Positions 21,195-25,810 of a DNA stretch of 25,810 nt are shown in pieces (position 1 is the first letter of the stretch; each line of letters starts with the position of its first letter). The stretch spans positions 1 to 25,810 of IMG/VR virus record IMGVR_UViG_3300010389_000113; one strand, given 5' to 3'. A program made the position numbers and the translations under genes. The notes under the pieces were generated by a model that saw only the letters and a list, made by a program, of their open reading frames with translations, did not search any database and was not told the DNA's origin. This stretch comes from a virus.

Positions 21195-21946
21195 ACTAAA
21201 CCAACTGCGTTCTTTGCTAGGATGTATTCCTTGACTAGACCAGAACGAACAATATCCTCAACTCCAAACTCTATAAGAGAGAATGATTCCATCTTTGCAA
21301 GAATACGGGTGAAGTCTGAGATACCATTTCTTTCAAATGTTTTTGTCAAGTCAGACTGGACACCATCACCACAGAACATAATCTTAGAATTTTCACCAAC
21401 ACGGGTAATGATTGAATCAAGTTCGTGGAAGTTTAGATTCTGACATTCATCAACAATGATGATTGCATTATCAAGTGTAGTACCACGAATGAATGATGTG
21501 CTCCAGAAACTAATAGTTCCTTGAGTTTTGAGATTACCATAGAGCATTTCAAAGTCTGCTTCAGATGGTAACTCAAACATGTACTTTACCATATTCTTAT
21601 ATGGAATCTGATAAAGAGAGGACTTATCCTCATGATCACCTGGAAGAAAACCAATCTCCCGAGTTGCCACAAGGGAACGTACAATATAAATTTTTTCGTA
21701 AGGAGATCTTTCATCTAGTACATCCTTAAGTGCTTTGTAGAGTGCGATGAATGTTTTACCAGTTCCAGCACAACCATATGCAAAAAGATGTTTACCCTGA
21801 TCGTAAGATTCAAAGAACCTCTTTTGATTATCTGTAAGAGGATCGATGTCAACTAGGATGTCAGCATTGATTGGTTTCTTACGACGTAGTTGCTTAGCAG
21901 TGTAACCAACTCCAATTGGGTCTTCAGACTTTCTTCTTCTTGCCAT
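21191..21946 (-). CDS. phoH: PhoH-like P-loop NTPase
   Basis: A 251-aa protein. After a basic N-terminus (MARRRKSEDPIGVGYTAKQL) come ILVDIDPLTDNQKRFFESYD and HLFAYGCAGTGKTFIALYKA, with Walker A G-C-A-G-T-G-K-T. Then follow YIVRSLVATREIGFLPGDHE, IRGTTLDNAIIIVDECQN (Walker B) and SKIMFCGDGVQSDL, all standard PhoH landmarks. The family has SF1-helicase-like ATPase cores. PhoH is widespread in marine phages and was named from phosphate-regulated E. coli phoH, but its role in infection is not settled. The start is the ATG at 21946. The 3' end overlaps the exonuclease start. Confidence 0.95.
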   Translation of the reverse strand: MARRRKSEDPIGVGYTAKQLRRKKPINADILVDIDPLTDNQKRFFESYDQGKHLFAYGCAGTGKTFIALYKALKDVLDERSPYEKIYIVRSLVATREIGFLPGDHEDKSSLYQIPYKNMVKYMFELPSEADFEMLYGNLKTQGTISFWSTSFIRGTTLDNAIIIVDECQNLNFHELDSIITRVGENSKIMFCGDGVQSDLTKTFERNGISDFTRILAKMESFSLIEFGVEDIVRSGLVKEYILAKNAVGLV

Positions 21947-21949
21947 AAG

Positions 21950-22201
21950 TTAGATCTTGAATTTTTGAGTTGCAGAAGGTGCGTTCTGTGCTTTTTCAAG
22001 CACTTCATTCCATCCAGGTTTGGATTTGATGAGTTTGTCTTTCCACTCACCAACCTCTCCGTTACCAGGACATGTGGAGGGATCAGACCAATCTCTCTCC
22101 CAACCTGGATTGTTTTGTTTCCACTGGTCCCAGTCATGCACGCTGAGCATCACTTCTTTTTGCTCACCAGTTTCTTTGTTGATAACAGGATAAATTGCCA
22201 T
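21950..22201 (-). CDS. Small marine-phage protein of unknown function
   Basis: An 83-aa protein starting at the ATG at 22201: MAIYPVINKETGEQKEVMLS, VHDWDQWKQNNPGWERDWSD, PSTCPGNGEVGEWKDKLIKS, KPGWNEVLEKAQ. An upstream extension would use a poorer start and run through the late box. The pattern 'Y-P-v-i-n-x-x-t-G-e-q-x-E-x-x-x-s-x-x-e-W-d-x-W' followed by 'G-e-V-G-E-W-k-d-k-L' is one I have seen in other marine T4-like phages, close to zinc-ribbon regulator-type small proteins, though here only one cysteine is present, so no zinc site. Function unknown. It is first after the thyX stop and 3 nt before phoH. Confidence 0.75.
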   Translation of the reverse strand: MAIYPVINKETGEQKEVMLSVHDWDQWKQNNPGWERDWSDPSTCPGNGEVGEWKDKLIKSKPGWNEVLEKAQNAPSATQKFKI

Positions 22202-22221
22202 AACGTTACATAATGTAGGAA

Positions 22222-22229
22222 TATTTATG
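22222..22229 (-). promoter_or_regulatory. T4-type late promoter after thyX
   Basis: The minus strand reads GCATAAATATTCC. CATAAATA matches NATAAATA and overlaps the thyX TAA stop. Start near 22215; leader of about 14 nt to the ATG at 22201. It may add late expression of the small gene, phoH and exonuclease. Confidence 0.45.
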
Positions 22230-22857
22230 CCCACTCAAGTGCTTTAGCAACCGTGGGATACTGCTCAGCAAAGACCTTCTTGCAGTCCTCAGCGATCTCC
22301 ATATGCTCCTTCTGTGTGCCGTTAGAAGACCGCAGAGAGATGTAATGGATCCAACTGCGGCAAGAGCCTGTCATGTAAATCCTGGTGGGCGTAGCAAGCG
22401 GCAGAACGAACCTTGCACACTCCTTAGCAACCCCTGCTTCAAGCATATCTTCATATAGATCTACGGCATGATCGAATTGAAGTTTGATACGCTTACGAAA
22501 TACTTCTGCGATTTCTTTTGGAAGATCATCAATACTGTTCTGACGATTCTTTACATCCTGTCTACGGAGTTCAGGCAGAGGAATGTTTCCAAGTTCAGTG
22601 CTGTCAGCATACCGTTGTGAAAATTCCTGAAATGTAAACGAACGATGACGAAGAATTTGTGCTGCTATAGCACGACTAGTTTCAATCTGAAGCGTCATAT
22701 ATGCCTGCTCAAACACAGACCAATGTTGATGCTTGATGCAGTACTTCAGAAGACCTTCAAAACTTTCGTTATCCTGATTCTTTGGATTGCTTACACGGGC
22801 AATGTAAGCCATGTTCTGTTCAGGATTCGGTGTTGCTTGAATCAGTTTTACTTTCAT
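22225..22857 (-). CDS. thyX: Flavin-dependent thymidylate synthase ThyX
   Basis: A 210-aa protein from the ATG at 22857 (MKVKLIQATPNPEQNMAYIA). An alternative ATG four codons upstream, overlapping the previous stop as TAATG at 22869, is also possible. Key features are HQHWSVFEQAYMTLQIETSR, the ThyX signature RHRSFTFQEFSQRY (R-H-R-x7-S, substrate and FAD binding), and the C-terminal FVLPLATPTRIYMTGSCRSW followed by HYISLRSSNGTQKE. These residues bind dUMP and FAD. It makes dTMP from dUMP using methylene-THF and NADPH for phage DNA synthesis, matching the NADPH-sparing effect proposed for CP12 and the glutaredoxin in this window. It is complete and standard in length for cyanophage ThyX. Confidence 0.95.
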   Translation of the reverse strand: MKVKLIQATPNPEQNMAYIARVSNPKNQDNESFEGLLKYCIKHQHWSVFEQAYMTLQIETSRAIAAQILRHRSFTFQEFSQRYADSTELGNIPLPELRRQDVKNRQNSIDDLPKEIAEVFRKRIKLQFDHAVDLYEDMLEAGVAKECARFVLPLATPTRIYMTGSCRSWIHYISLRSSNGTQKEHMEIAEDCKKVFAEQYPTVAKALEWA

Positions 22858-22868
22858 TCTTTTTCTCA

Positions 22869-23039
22869 TTAGTCTGGATATCCATCATCATCAAAGACTT
22901 CATCATAGTCTGAGATTCTCATGGGTTCTACGTTATCTATGTAACGACTGGCATCTGAATATATTTCAGACTTTAGTGATTCTACCAGAAGTTCTAGGTT
23001 TCTGACAATGAGCTTTAATTTCTCTTGATCCATTCTCAT
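22869..23039 (-). CDS. Small conserved-type cyanophage protein upstream of thyX
   Basis: A 56-aa protein from the ATG at 23039 (MRMDQEKLKLIVRNLELLVE, SLKSEIYSDASRYIDNVEPM, acidic end DYDEVFDDDGYPD); the ATG at 23033 is an equal alternative. It has an amphipathic helix then a serine/acidic tail. The 'L-k-L-I-V-r-x-L-E-L-L-V-E-S-L-K-S-E-I-Y-S-D' helix looks like a conserved cyanophage small protein, function unknown. Its stop overlaps the upstream alternative thyX start (TAATG). It is the first gene after the promoter at 23057-23085. Confidence 0.75.
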   Translation of the reverse strand: MRMDQEKLKLIVRNLELLVESLKSEIYSDASRYIDNVEPMRISDYDEVFDDDGYPD

Positions 23040-23056
23040 GAACGCTGACAAAGCTA

Positions 23057-23085
23057 ATTCTACACAAAAAAAGAAGGGTTGTCAA
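23057..23085 (-). promoter_or_regulatory. Sigma70-type promoter built into a terminator
   Basis: On the minus strand: TTGACA (23085-23080), 17-bp spacer, TAGAAT (23062-23057). The -35 box occupies the centre of the terminator hairpin at 23071-23093, and the spacer includes the terminator's T-run. Start near 23050, about 12-18 nt from the candidate ATGs. It restarts transcription towards thyX and phoH. Confidence 0.75.
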
Positions 23086-23093
23086 CCCTTCTT
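23064..23093 (-). terminator. Rho-independent terminator of the microprotein unit
   Basis: AAGAAGGGTTG-A-CAACCCTTCTT on the minus strand is a perfect 23-nt inverted repeat, followed by TTTTT continuing the stem's final Ts (a run of seven). The stop codon TGA (23084-23082) of the last microprotein gene sits in the hairpin's centre. Confidence 0.88.
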
Positions 23094-23249
23094 GTTATAC
23101 ACTGGTTGTATTGTTAGGACTTGCTCAAACCATTCCCTAAGGTGTATTCGATAACATGACCAATACTTACATCCACGATATGTAAGTTGATAGCAGGCTG
23201 GTGTCCTACTATCTCTATCCATATCATCCCAGTGGTAATGGTAATCCAT
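23082..23249 (-). CDS. Microprotein with DUF4278-like YRG motif
   Basis: A 55-aa protein from the ATG at 23249: MDYHYHWDDMDRDSRTPACY, QLTYRGCKYWSCYRIHLREW, FEQVLTIQPVYNKKG. The core 'L-T-Y-R-G-x-x-Y' is the motif of DUF4278, a small cyanobacterial/cyanophage domain. The neighbour at 23340-23477 carries the same motif twice. Three cysteines and many aromatics are present. A TTG at 23267 would add six residues. No clear Shine-Dalgarno site is seen; the start overlaps the previous gene by 26 nt. Function unknown. Confidence 0.6.
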   Translation of the reverse strand: MDYHYHWDDMDRDSRTPACYQLTYRGCKYWSCYRIHLREWFEQVLTIQPVYNKKG

Positions 23250-23340
23250 TAGATGTGATTTGAGCAAGGGATGCCTGACGACGACGATCCTCTTTTTGTT
23301 TTTGCTCTTTGATAATTTGTAGAACGTTAAGTTTCTTCAT
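23224..23340 (-). CDS. 38-aa microprotein
   Basis: A 38-aa ORF: MKKLNVLQIIKEQKQKEDRR, RQASLAQITSNGLPLPLG. It has a basic, helical N-terminal half. An AAGGAGG Shine-Dalgarno sequence lies about 9-10 nt upstream, inside the end of the preceding gene, and the start overlaps its stop as TGATG. This is strong evidence that it is translated despite its size. Function unknown. Confidence 0.68.
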   Translation of the reverse strand: MKKLNVLQIIKEQKQKEDRRRQASLAQITSNGLPLPLG

Positions 23341-23477
23341 CACTTGTGCCCCTCCTTCACAAACTTGACGCCACGATAGACTTCATTTTGCTGTTGGGGT
23401 TGCTGCATCATTTGCTGCTGATACTCCAGACGCTTCTGGGTATCATATTCAACACCGCGATATACTACTTTAGACAT
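23340..23477 (-). CDS. DUF4278-like microprotein with two YRGV motifs
   Basis: A 45-aa ORF: MSKVVYRGVEYDTQKRLEYQ, a Gln/Met-rich middle (QQMMQQPQQQ), and EVYRGVKFVKEGHK. The 'V-Y-R-G-V-x-Y/F' unit, present at residues 5-11 and 33-39, is the DUF4278 signature known from cyanobacteria and cyanophages. The ATG at 23477 has a good AGGAG site 8 nt upstream. Function unknown; small size and two motif copies suggest a binding or adaptor peptide. Confidence 0.75.
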   Translation of the reverse strand: MSKVVYRGVEYDTQKRLEYQQQMMQQPQQQNEVYRGVKFVKEGHK

Positions 23478-23517
23478 TGGTTTACTCCTAAAGGATTGGA
23501 TTTTTAGGCCCGTTCCT

Positions 23518-23670
23518 TCAGTCGTTTGCGTCTACTTTACACTCCTTTTTGGTCACTTGTTTCAATTCCCAGATGATATCATTCTTAGTTTGAAGTGATA
23601 TTCCTGGGTAACTAGACACCCTTGCCTTTAGCATTTGAAACTGAAGGCATGTGATGAAGAGTGCTTCCAT
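23518..23670 (-). CDS. 50-aa microprotein, first gene of the unit
   Basis: A 50-aa ORF: MEALFITCLQFQMLKARVSS, YPGISLQTKNDIIWELKQVT, KKECKVDAND. It starts with a hydrophobic helix and ends in a charged one. It is first after the promoter at 23738-23766, with a leader of about 60 nt carrying a hairpin. The ribosome binding site is weak. I do not recognise the family, though the length and position are typical of early cyanophage ORFs. Confidence 0.6.
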   Translation of the reverse strand: MEALFITCLQFQMLKARVSSYPGISLQTKNDIIWELKQVTKKECKVDAND

Positions 23671-23702
23671 AGATGAACGATCCGTTCCGCGACTTACTTG
23701 CG

Positions 23703-23724
23703 TTCGCTATCCGCGAATAGCGAA
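23703..23724 (-). promoter_or_regulatory. 5'-leader hairpin of the microprotein transcript
   Basis: TTCGCTAT - TCGCGG - ATAGCGAA on the minus strand is a perfect 8-bp stem with a 6-nt loop, located 7-28 nt downstream of the predicted start site. It is GC-richer than its surroundings. It has no T-tail, so an mRNA-stability or translation-control element is likelier than a terminator. Confidence 0.6.
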
Positions 23725-23737
23725 TGAACGTAGAGGT

Positions 23738-23766
23738 ACTATAGCACCTCTCTATTATCTAGTCAA
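23738..23766 (-). promoter_or_regulatory. Sigma70-type promoter of the microprotein unit
   Basis: On the minus strand: TTGACT (23766-23761), 17-bp spacer, TATAGT (23743-23738). Each hexamer is one base off consensus. Start near 23731. It opens a transcript of roughly 650 nt that ends at the terminator at 23064-23093. Confidence 0.72.
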
Positions 23767-23799
23767 ATAGTTTTGTAAAACGTGATACAATTTTATATT

Positions 23800-23979
23800 T
23801 TATTCCGAATCTCCATACTTATCAAGGAGATTCTTTACCTTAGTCTCTGTTCCATCCATGACTTTGATCTGAAACAGATTTGATTTCATATATTTTTTGA
23901 TCTGCTTATACTCTTTTACAACATCATTGATACTATCAAGATCCAAAGTTACCTTTGGTTTATTAACGAATCCACTCAT
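23800..23979 (-). CDS. 59-aa protein of unknown function
   Basis: A 59-aa ORF: MSGFVNKPKVTLDLDSINDV, VKEYKQIKKYMKSNLFQIKV, MDGTETKVKNLLDKYGDSE. It is charged, mostly helical and soluble. Its ATG overlaps the preceding stop as ATGA, supporting coupled translation. It is the last gene of the right-hand early operon; the promoter of the microprotein unit begins 34 nt after its stop. I do not recognise a family. Confidence 0.72.
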   Translation of the reverse strand: MSGFVNKPKVTLDLDSINDVVKEYKQIKKYMKSNLFQIKVMDGTETKVKNLLDKYGDSE

Positions 23980-24242
23980 TGCCTCTTACCTTTTTTCTTT
24001 TGTGGAGGATTTATATCCCAGAGTTTTGGGTTCCTTCTACCCTCTGTCTGCTTGAAATTTTTCAATCCTTCTCTATACCTATCCCAGTAATGATCAAAGA
24101 TATCTACTTTCTTATCTGTCATCACAATATCATAGGCAGTTGCCCCATCGATTTCATATTCAACCAAATAGGTCGTGTAAGGTAACGACCTATTGTTCGC
24201 TAGTTCTGGATCACAATTTTGATGAAGGATTTTCAAACTCAA
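23976..24242 (-). CDS. 88-aa cyanophage protein, probable TTG start
   Basis: A protein of 88 aa if translation starts at the TTG at 24242 (read as Met: MSLKILHQNCDPELANNRSL), which overlaps the upstream stop as TTGA. A GTG at 24257 is an alternative, giving 93 aa; no ATG is available before residue 50. The core PYTTYLVEYEIDGATAYDIV, MTDKKVDIFDHYWDRYREGL, NPKLW has the look of a conserved cyanophage protein ('Y-D-I-V-x-x-x-K-x-V-D-I-F-D-x-Y-x-D-x-Y'). The C-terminus is basic (KKKGKRQ). Function unknown. Confidence 0.72.
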   Translation of the reverse strand: MSLKILHQNCDPELANNRSLPYTTYLVEYEIDGATAYDIVMTDKKVDIFDHYWDRYREGLKNFKQTEGRRNPKLWDINPPQKKKGKRQ

Positions 24243-24784
24243 GATCGACCACCCCACTTGATATCGGGGTATGCTTCCTCAATAACACTGCGAGAAATAC
24301 TATACTTATCGATCAGTCTCTTGTCCTTCACAAGCACAAGAAGATCTGCTTCTTCAGGATGAAGACCTTCAAGCATCTGAATGAAAATAGTTTCACGTCT
24401 GGTCTTGGACAGAGTATCGTTACCACCCTTCACAAAGTTATAGAAACTTCTCTGCTCAGAACGTAGAGAGGTATGCTCAGTTCCTTTCGGTGCTTCGTTG
24501 GGTTTGTAAGGAACTGAACCTTCAGGAAGCATGGAGATTACACTCTCATCAAAGTTCCAAATGAGAAGTGATACAAGAGCATCATTCCTATACTGTCGCA
24601 GGATTTCAACTTTCTTTTGACGAGTCCTAGCTTTAGAAACAAGATCTAGAATCTCACTTTGGAAAGGGTTGGGGGGAAGACCTGTAGATACAACTTCCTC
24701 CACAACCTCTTTCGGTTTCGTGGTTCTAGTTGCTCTAGGTTTAGTCGTCGTCTTCGATGTCGTGGTCGTAGTAGTCTTCGGCAT
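24239..24784 (-). CDS. T4-like conserved protein of unknown function, basic Thr-rich N-terminus
   Basis: A 181-aa protein from the ATG at 24784 (MPKTTTTTTSKTTTKPRATR); a TTG at 24790 is less likely. Residues 1-30 are a low-complexity Thr/Lys/Arg tail. The folded part has NPFQSEILDLVSKARTRQKK followed by VEILRQYRNDALVSLLIWNF, then DESVISMLPEGSVPYKPNEA and TEHTSLRSEQRSFYNFVKGG. The last part is TRRETIFIQMLEGLHPEEAD followed by LLVLVKDKRL. I know this as a protein conserved across marine T4-like phages without a defined function. The start lies 44 nt inside the upstream gene, and a consensus promoter lies about 150 nt upstream, inside that gene. The long frame, good motif coherence and coupling make it a secure gene. 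Confidence 0.82.
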   Translation of the reverse strand: MPKTTTTTTSKTTTKPRATRTTKPKEVVEEVVSTGLPPNPFQSEILDLVSKARTRQKKVEILRQYRNDALVSLLIWNFDESVISMLPEGSVPYKPNEAPKGTEHTSLRSEQRSFYNFVKGGNDTLSKTRRETIFIQMLEGLHPEEADLLVLVKDKRLIDKYSISRSVIEEAYPDIKWGGRS

Positions 24785-24983
24785 TTTCAAATCTCAAAGC
24801 AAAAATTTGGTCTGGAATTACATTCCCATCTTCGTCTAGGAATTCGGGATGTAAGTTGAGGGTGTCTGGATGGTGGGGGGTTGTTTTGATAACATGTTCT
24901 TTAGCTAACCATCCGAGGATAACACCGACGAATAAGAACATTATACTGACTAATGTGCCTATTGTCAAAGTAACTGCTAACAT
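24741..24983 (-). CDS. Small single-pass membrane protein
   Basis: An 80-aa protein. Residues 1-27 (MLAVTLTIGTLVSIMFLFVG, then VILGWLA) form one clear transmembrane helix; the lack of positive residues before it and KEHVIK after it suggest the C-terminal part faces the cytoplasm. The rest is hydrophilic and acidic (TPHHPDTLNLHPEFLDEDGN; DYYDHDIEDDD). The ATG at 24983 has AGGAG 8 nt upstream (ACTAGGAGTAGGAAG). It overlaps the next gene by 44 nt. Function unknown; such small inner-membrane proteins are common among early phage genes. The 5' part doubles as an internal promoter. Confidence 0.78.
   Translation of the reverse strand: MLAVTLTIGTLVSIMFLFVGVILGWLAKEHVIKTTPHHPDTLNLHPEFLDEDGNVIPDQIFALRFENAEDYYDHDIEDDD
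24940..24968 (-). promoter_or_regulatory. Perfect sigma70 promoter inside the membrane-protein gene
   Basis: On the minus strand: TTGACA (24968-24963), 17-bp spacer, TATAAT (24945-24940), all consensus. It lies in codons 6-15 of the 80-aa membrane protein gene, so that transcripts starting near 24933 cannot encode it. It would drive the downstream 181-, 88- and 59-aa genes. Confidence 0.85.
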
Positions 24984-24993
24984 CTTCCTACTC

Positions 24994-25203
24994 CTAGTTT
25001 GAATTTTGTTTCCTTACATCAAAGGAAAATTCTAAGAAGATGTGAATCTCTCTTTTCAGGAGAGAAACCATCTTACCAAAACGAATTTGGAATGTCTTTG
25101 GTTCTCTCCTTTTTTGATTTTTGTTTCGGAGCATCAGCTCCACACCTTTATTTATTTCTAGATCAGGATTTCTTTTTTCTTCCTGGTCTCTTGTCTCGCT
25201 CAT
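24994..25203 (-). CDS. 69-aa basic protein of unknown function
   Basis: A 69-aa protein from the ATG at 25203: MSETRDQEEKRNPDLEINKG, VELMLRNKNQKRREPKTFQI, RFGKMVSLLKREIHIFLEFS, FDVRKQNSN. A first, charged half is followed by a hydrophobic/basic beta-like half. A GGAGG lies 12 nt upstream of this ATG and directly abuts a second ATG at 25215, so the former is the better start. It overlaps the upstream gene by 41 nt. Not recognised; assigned mainly from coherent frame and operon position. Confidence 0.6.
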   Translation of the reverse strand: MSETRDQEEKRNPDLEINKGVELMLRNKNQKRREPKTFQIRFGKMVSLLKREIHIFLEFSFDVRKQNSN

Positions 25204-25507
25204 AACGACACGCATCCTCCAATATTCCGTACAAGTAATTTCTTATTTTACGTGCGCGTGGCTTTGGTATGTGACCATATCCCTCACGTAGTTGCTTGTG
25301 AGTTTCATCAGCACCACCTTTCAGATACTCATCAAGATCAACAATAAGATCATTGAGTTCAGTAGCTACTGGACTTTTGATGAAGTTGGTCATCTGATCC
25401 TTGGTCATCTTAGATGACCTAGCATATTCATACATGTTCAGGATAAATCTATCCTTCATGAATGCATGATCGATAGCAGTTTCAACGACGTAAAAAATAT
25501 CTTCCAT
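25163..25507 (-). CDS. Helical protein of unknown function downstream of glutaredoxin
   Basis: A 114-aa protein: MEDIFYVVETAIDHAFMKDR, FILNMYEYARSSKMTKDQMT, NFIKSPVATELNDLIVDLDE, LKGGADETHKQLREGYGHIP, KPRARKIRNYLYGILEDACR, YERDKRPGRKKKS. It is all-helical and soluble with a basic C-terminal tail that could bind nucleic acid. Its start overlaps the glutaredoxin stop as TAATG, showing translational coupling. I do not recognise a family. Confidence 0.78.
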   Translation of the reverse strand: MEDIFYVVETAIDHAFMKDRFILNMYEYARSSKMTKDQMTNFIKSPVATELNDLIVDLDEYLKGGADETHKQLREGYGHIPKPRARKIRNYLYGILEDACRYERDKRPGRKKKS

Positions 25508-25749
25508 TAGTTTGGTAGGTGCTTTTGTTCCCTCAGAAATTTAATAGTATCTGCACATCCTCCGACATGCTGGCTTCCATACGTTACTTGGGGAAAAGTA
25601 GCGCCTTGACCATACTCATCATAAAATGCCTCTCTTGTAAAGTCTCTATCTAATTTATATACAACGTGCTTTACCTCAGCAAACTCCAGAAGGTTCTCAA
25701 TCTTCTGACAGTATGGGCAATTGTCTTTTGAATAAACAGTGAAAGTCAT
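25507..25749 (-). CDS. nrdC: Glutaredoxin (NrdC-like)
   Basis: An 80-aa glutaredoxin. MTFTVYSKDNCPYCQKIENL carries the active-site C-P-Y-C after strand 1. GATFPQVTYGSQHVGGCADT holds the cis-proline (T-F-P-Q-V) and the glutathione-binding G-G-C-x-D. The final helix is IKFLREQKHL. Length and order are normal. In T4, NrdC-type proteins reduce ribonucleotide reductase; here it may supply reducing power for nucleotide synthesis beside ThyX. It is the first gene of the right-hand leftward operon within the window. Confidence 0.92.
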   Translation of the reverse strand: MTFTVYSKDNCPYCQKIENLLEFAEVKHVVYKLDRDFTREAFYDEYGQGATFPQVTYGSQHVGGCADTIKFLREQKHLPN

Positions 25750-25810
25750 GTGTTTTTTTGATTATAACTTATGTATTTAATTTAGAAATAATGTAATACA
25801 ATATCTCCCA
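25750..25810 (-). promoter_or_regulatory. AT-rich leader upstream of glutaredoxin
   Basis: This stretch contains TTATAATC on the minus strand (a possible -10) about 13 nt before the ATG, but no matching -35 box at 16-18 bp. It also contains TTAAATAC. A promoter is plausible because the upstream gene lies outside the window; the evidence is weak. Confidence 0.3.

Noticed and set aside
25145-25156. AATAAATA on the minus strand inside the 69-aa gene
   Set aside because: Mid-gene location and chance frequency; the codons ATA AAT AAA explain it.

Overview
The window looks like part of the genome of a T4-like cyanophage, a contractile-tailed myovirus of marine Synechococcus or Prochlorococcus. It is AT-rich and densely packed, with many stop/start overlaps (ATGA, TAATG). 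It combines T4 core genes (gp26, gp54, gp4, gp48, gp53, gp32, gp59, gp33, gp5 hub) with genes typical of cyanophages (phoH, thyX, a CP12-like protein, a DUF1825 protein, DUF4278-like microproteins). Assignments come from reading motifs and gene order; no database search was run.

Layout, left to right. (1) 1-670: the 5' part of a tRNA-Ile(UAU) cut by the window edge, an orphan Phd/YefM-like antitoxin and a small unknown gene, all leftward behind a strong sigma70-type promoter. (2) 671-15378: a leftward late tail/baseplate block. In transcription order it holds gp54, gp26, a 58-aa ORF probably joined to gp26 by a -1 frameshift, a 1063-aa tape-measure-like protein with an M23-like domain, a 1050-aa protein with an RlpA-like double-psi barrel, a gp27-like hub, a CP12-like protein, a repeat-rich gp5, a beta-rich accessory protein and two tandem fibre-like proteins. 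(3) 15410-18133: a rightward late block with gp4, an unknown gene, gp48 and gp53. (4) 18157-22857: a leftward replication/late-transcription block with thyX, a small gene, phoH, a PD-(D/E)XK exonuclease, gp33, a small gene, gp59, DUF1825 and gp32. A hairpin terminator lies between convergent gp53 and gp32. (5) 22869-25810: leftward early-type small genes starting with a glutaredoxin. They include a self-contained unit of four microproteins and a promoter fused to a terminator.

Regulation can be read in the DNA. At least five leftward promoters have TTGACA/T, a 17-18 bp spacer and a TATAAT-like -10 box, and would be read by host sigma70 RNA polymerase early in infection. Several T4-late-type NATAAATA boxes sit at the edges of the structural and thyX/phoH blocks, often overlapping the stop codon of the preceding gene. 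gp33, encoded here, is the coactivator of that late promoter class.

Most interesting points: a CP12-like Calvin-cycle regulator translationally embedded between two hub genes; a slippery heptamer joining gp26 to a 58-aa ORF just before the tape-measure gene; two long tail proteins that share an N-terminal module and carry different, partly degenerate, wall-hydrolase-like domains while gp5 shows no lysozyme domain; a promoter whose -35 box lies inside a terminator hairpin; and a 20-bp CCGG-centred element found twice upstream of small genes.
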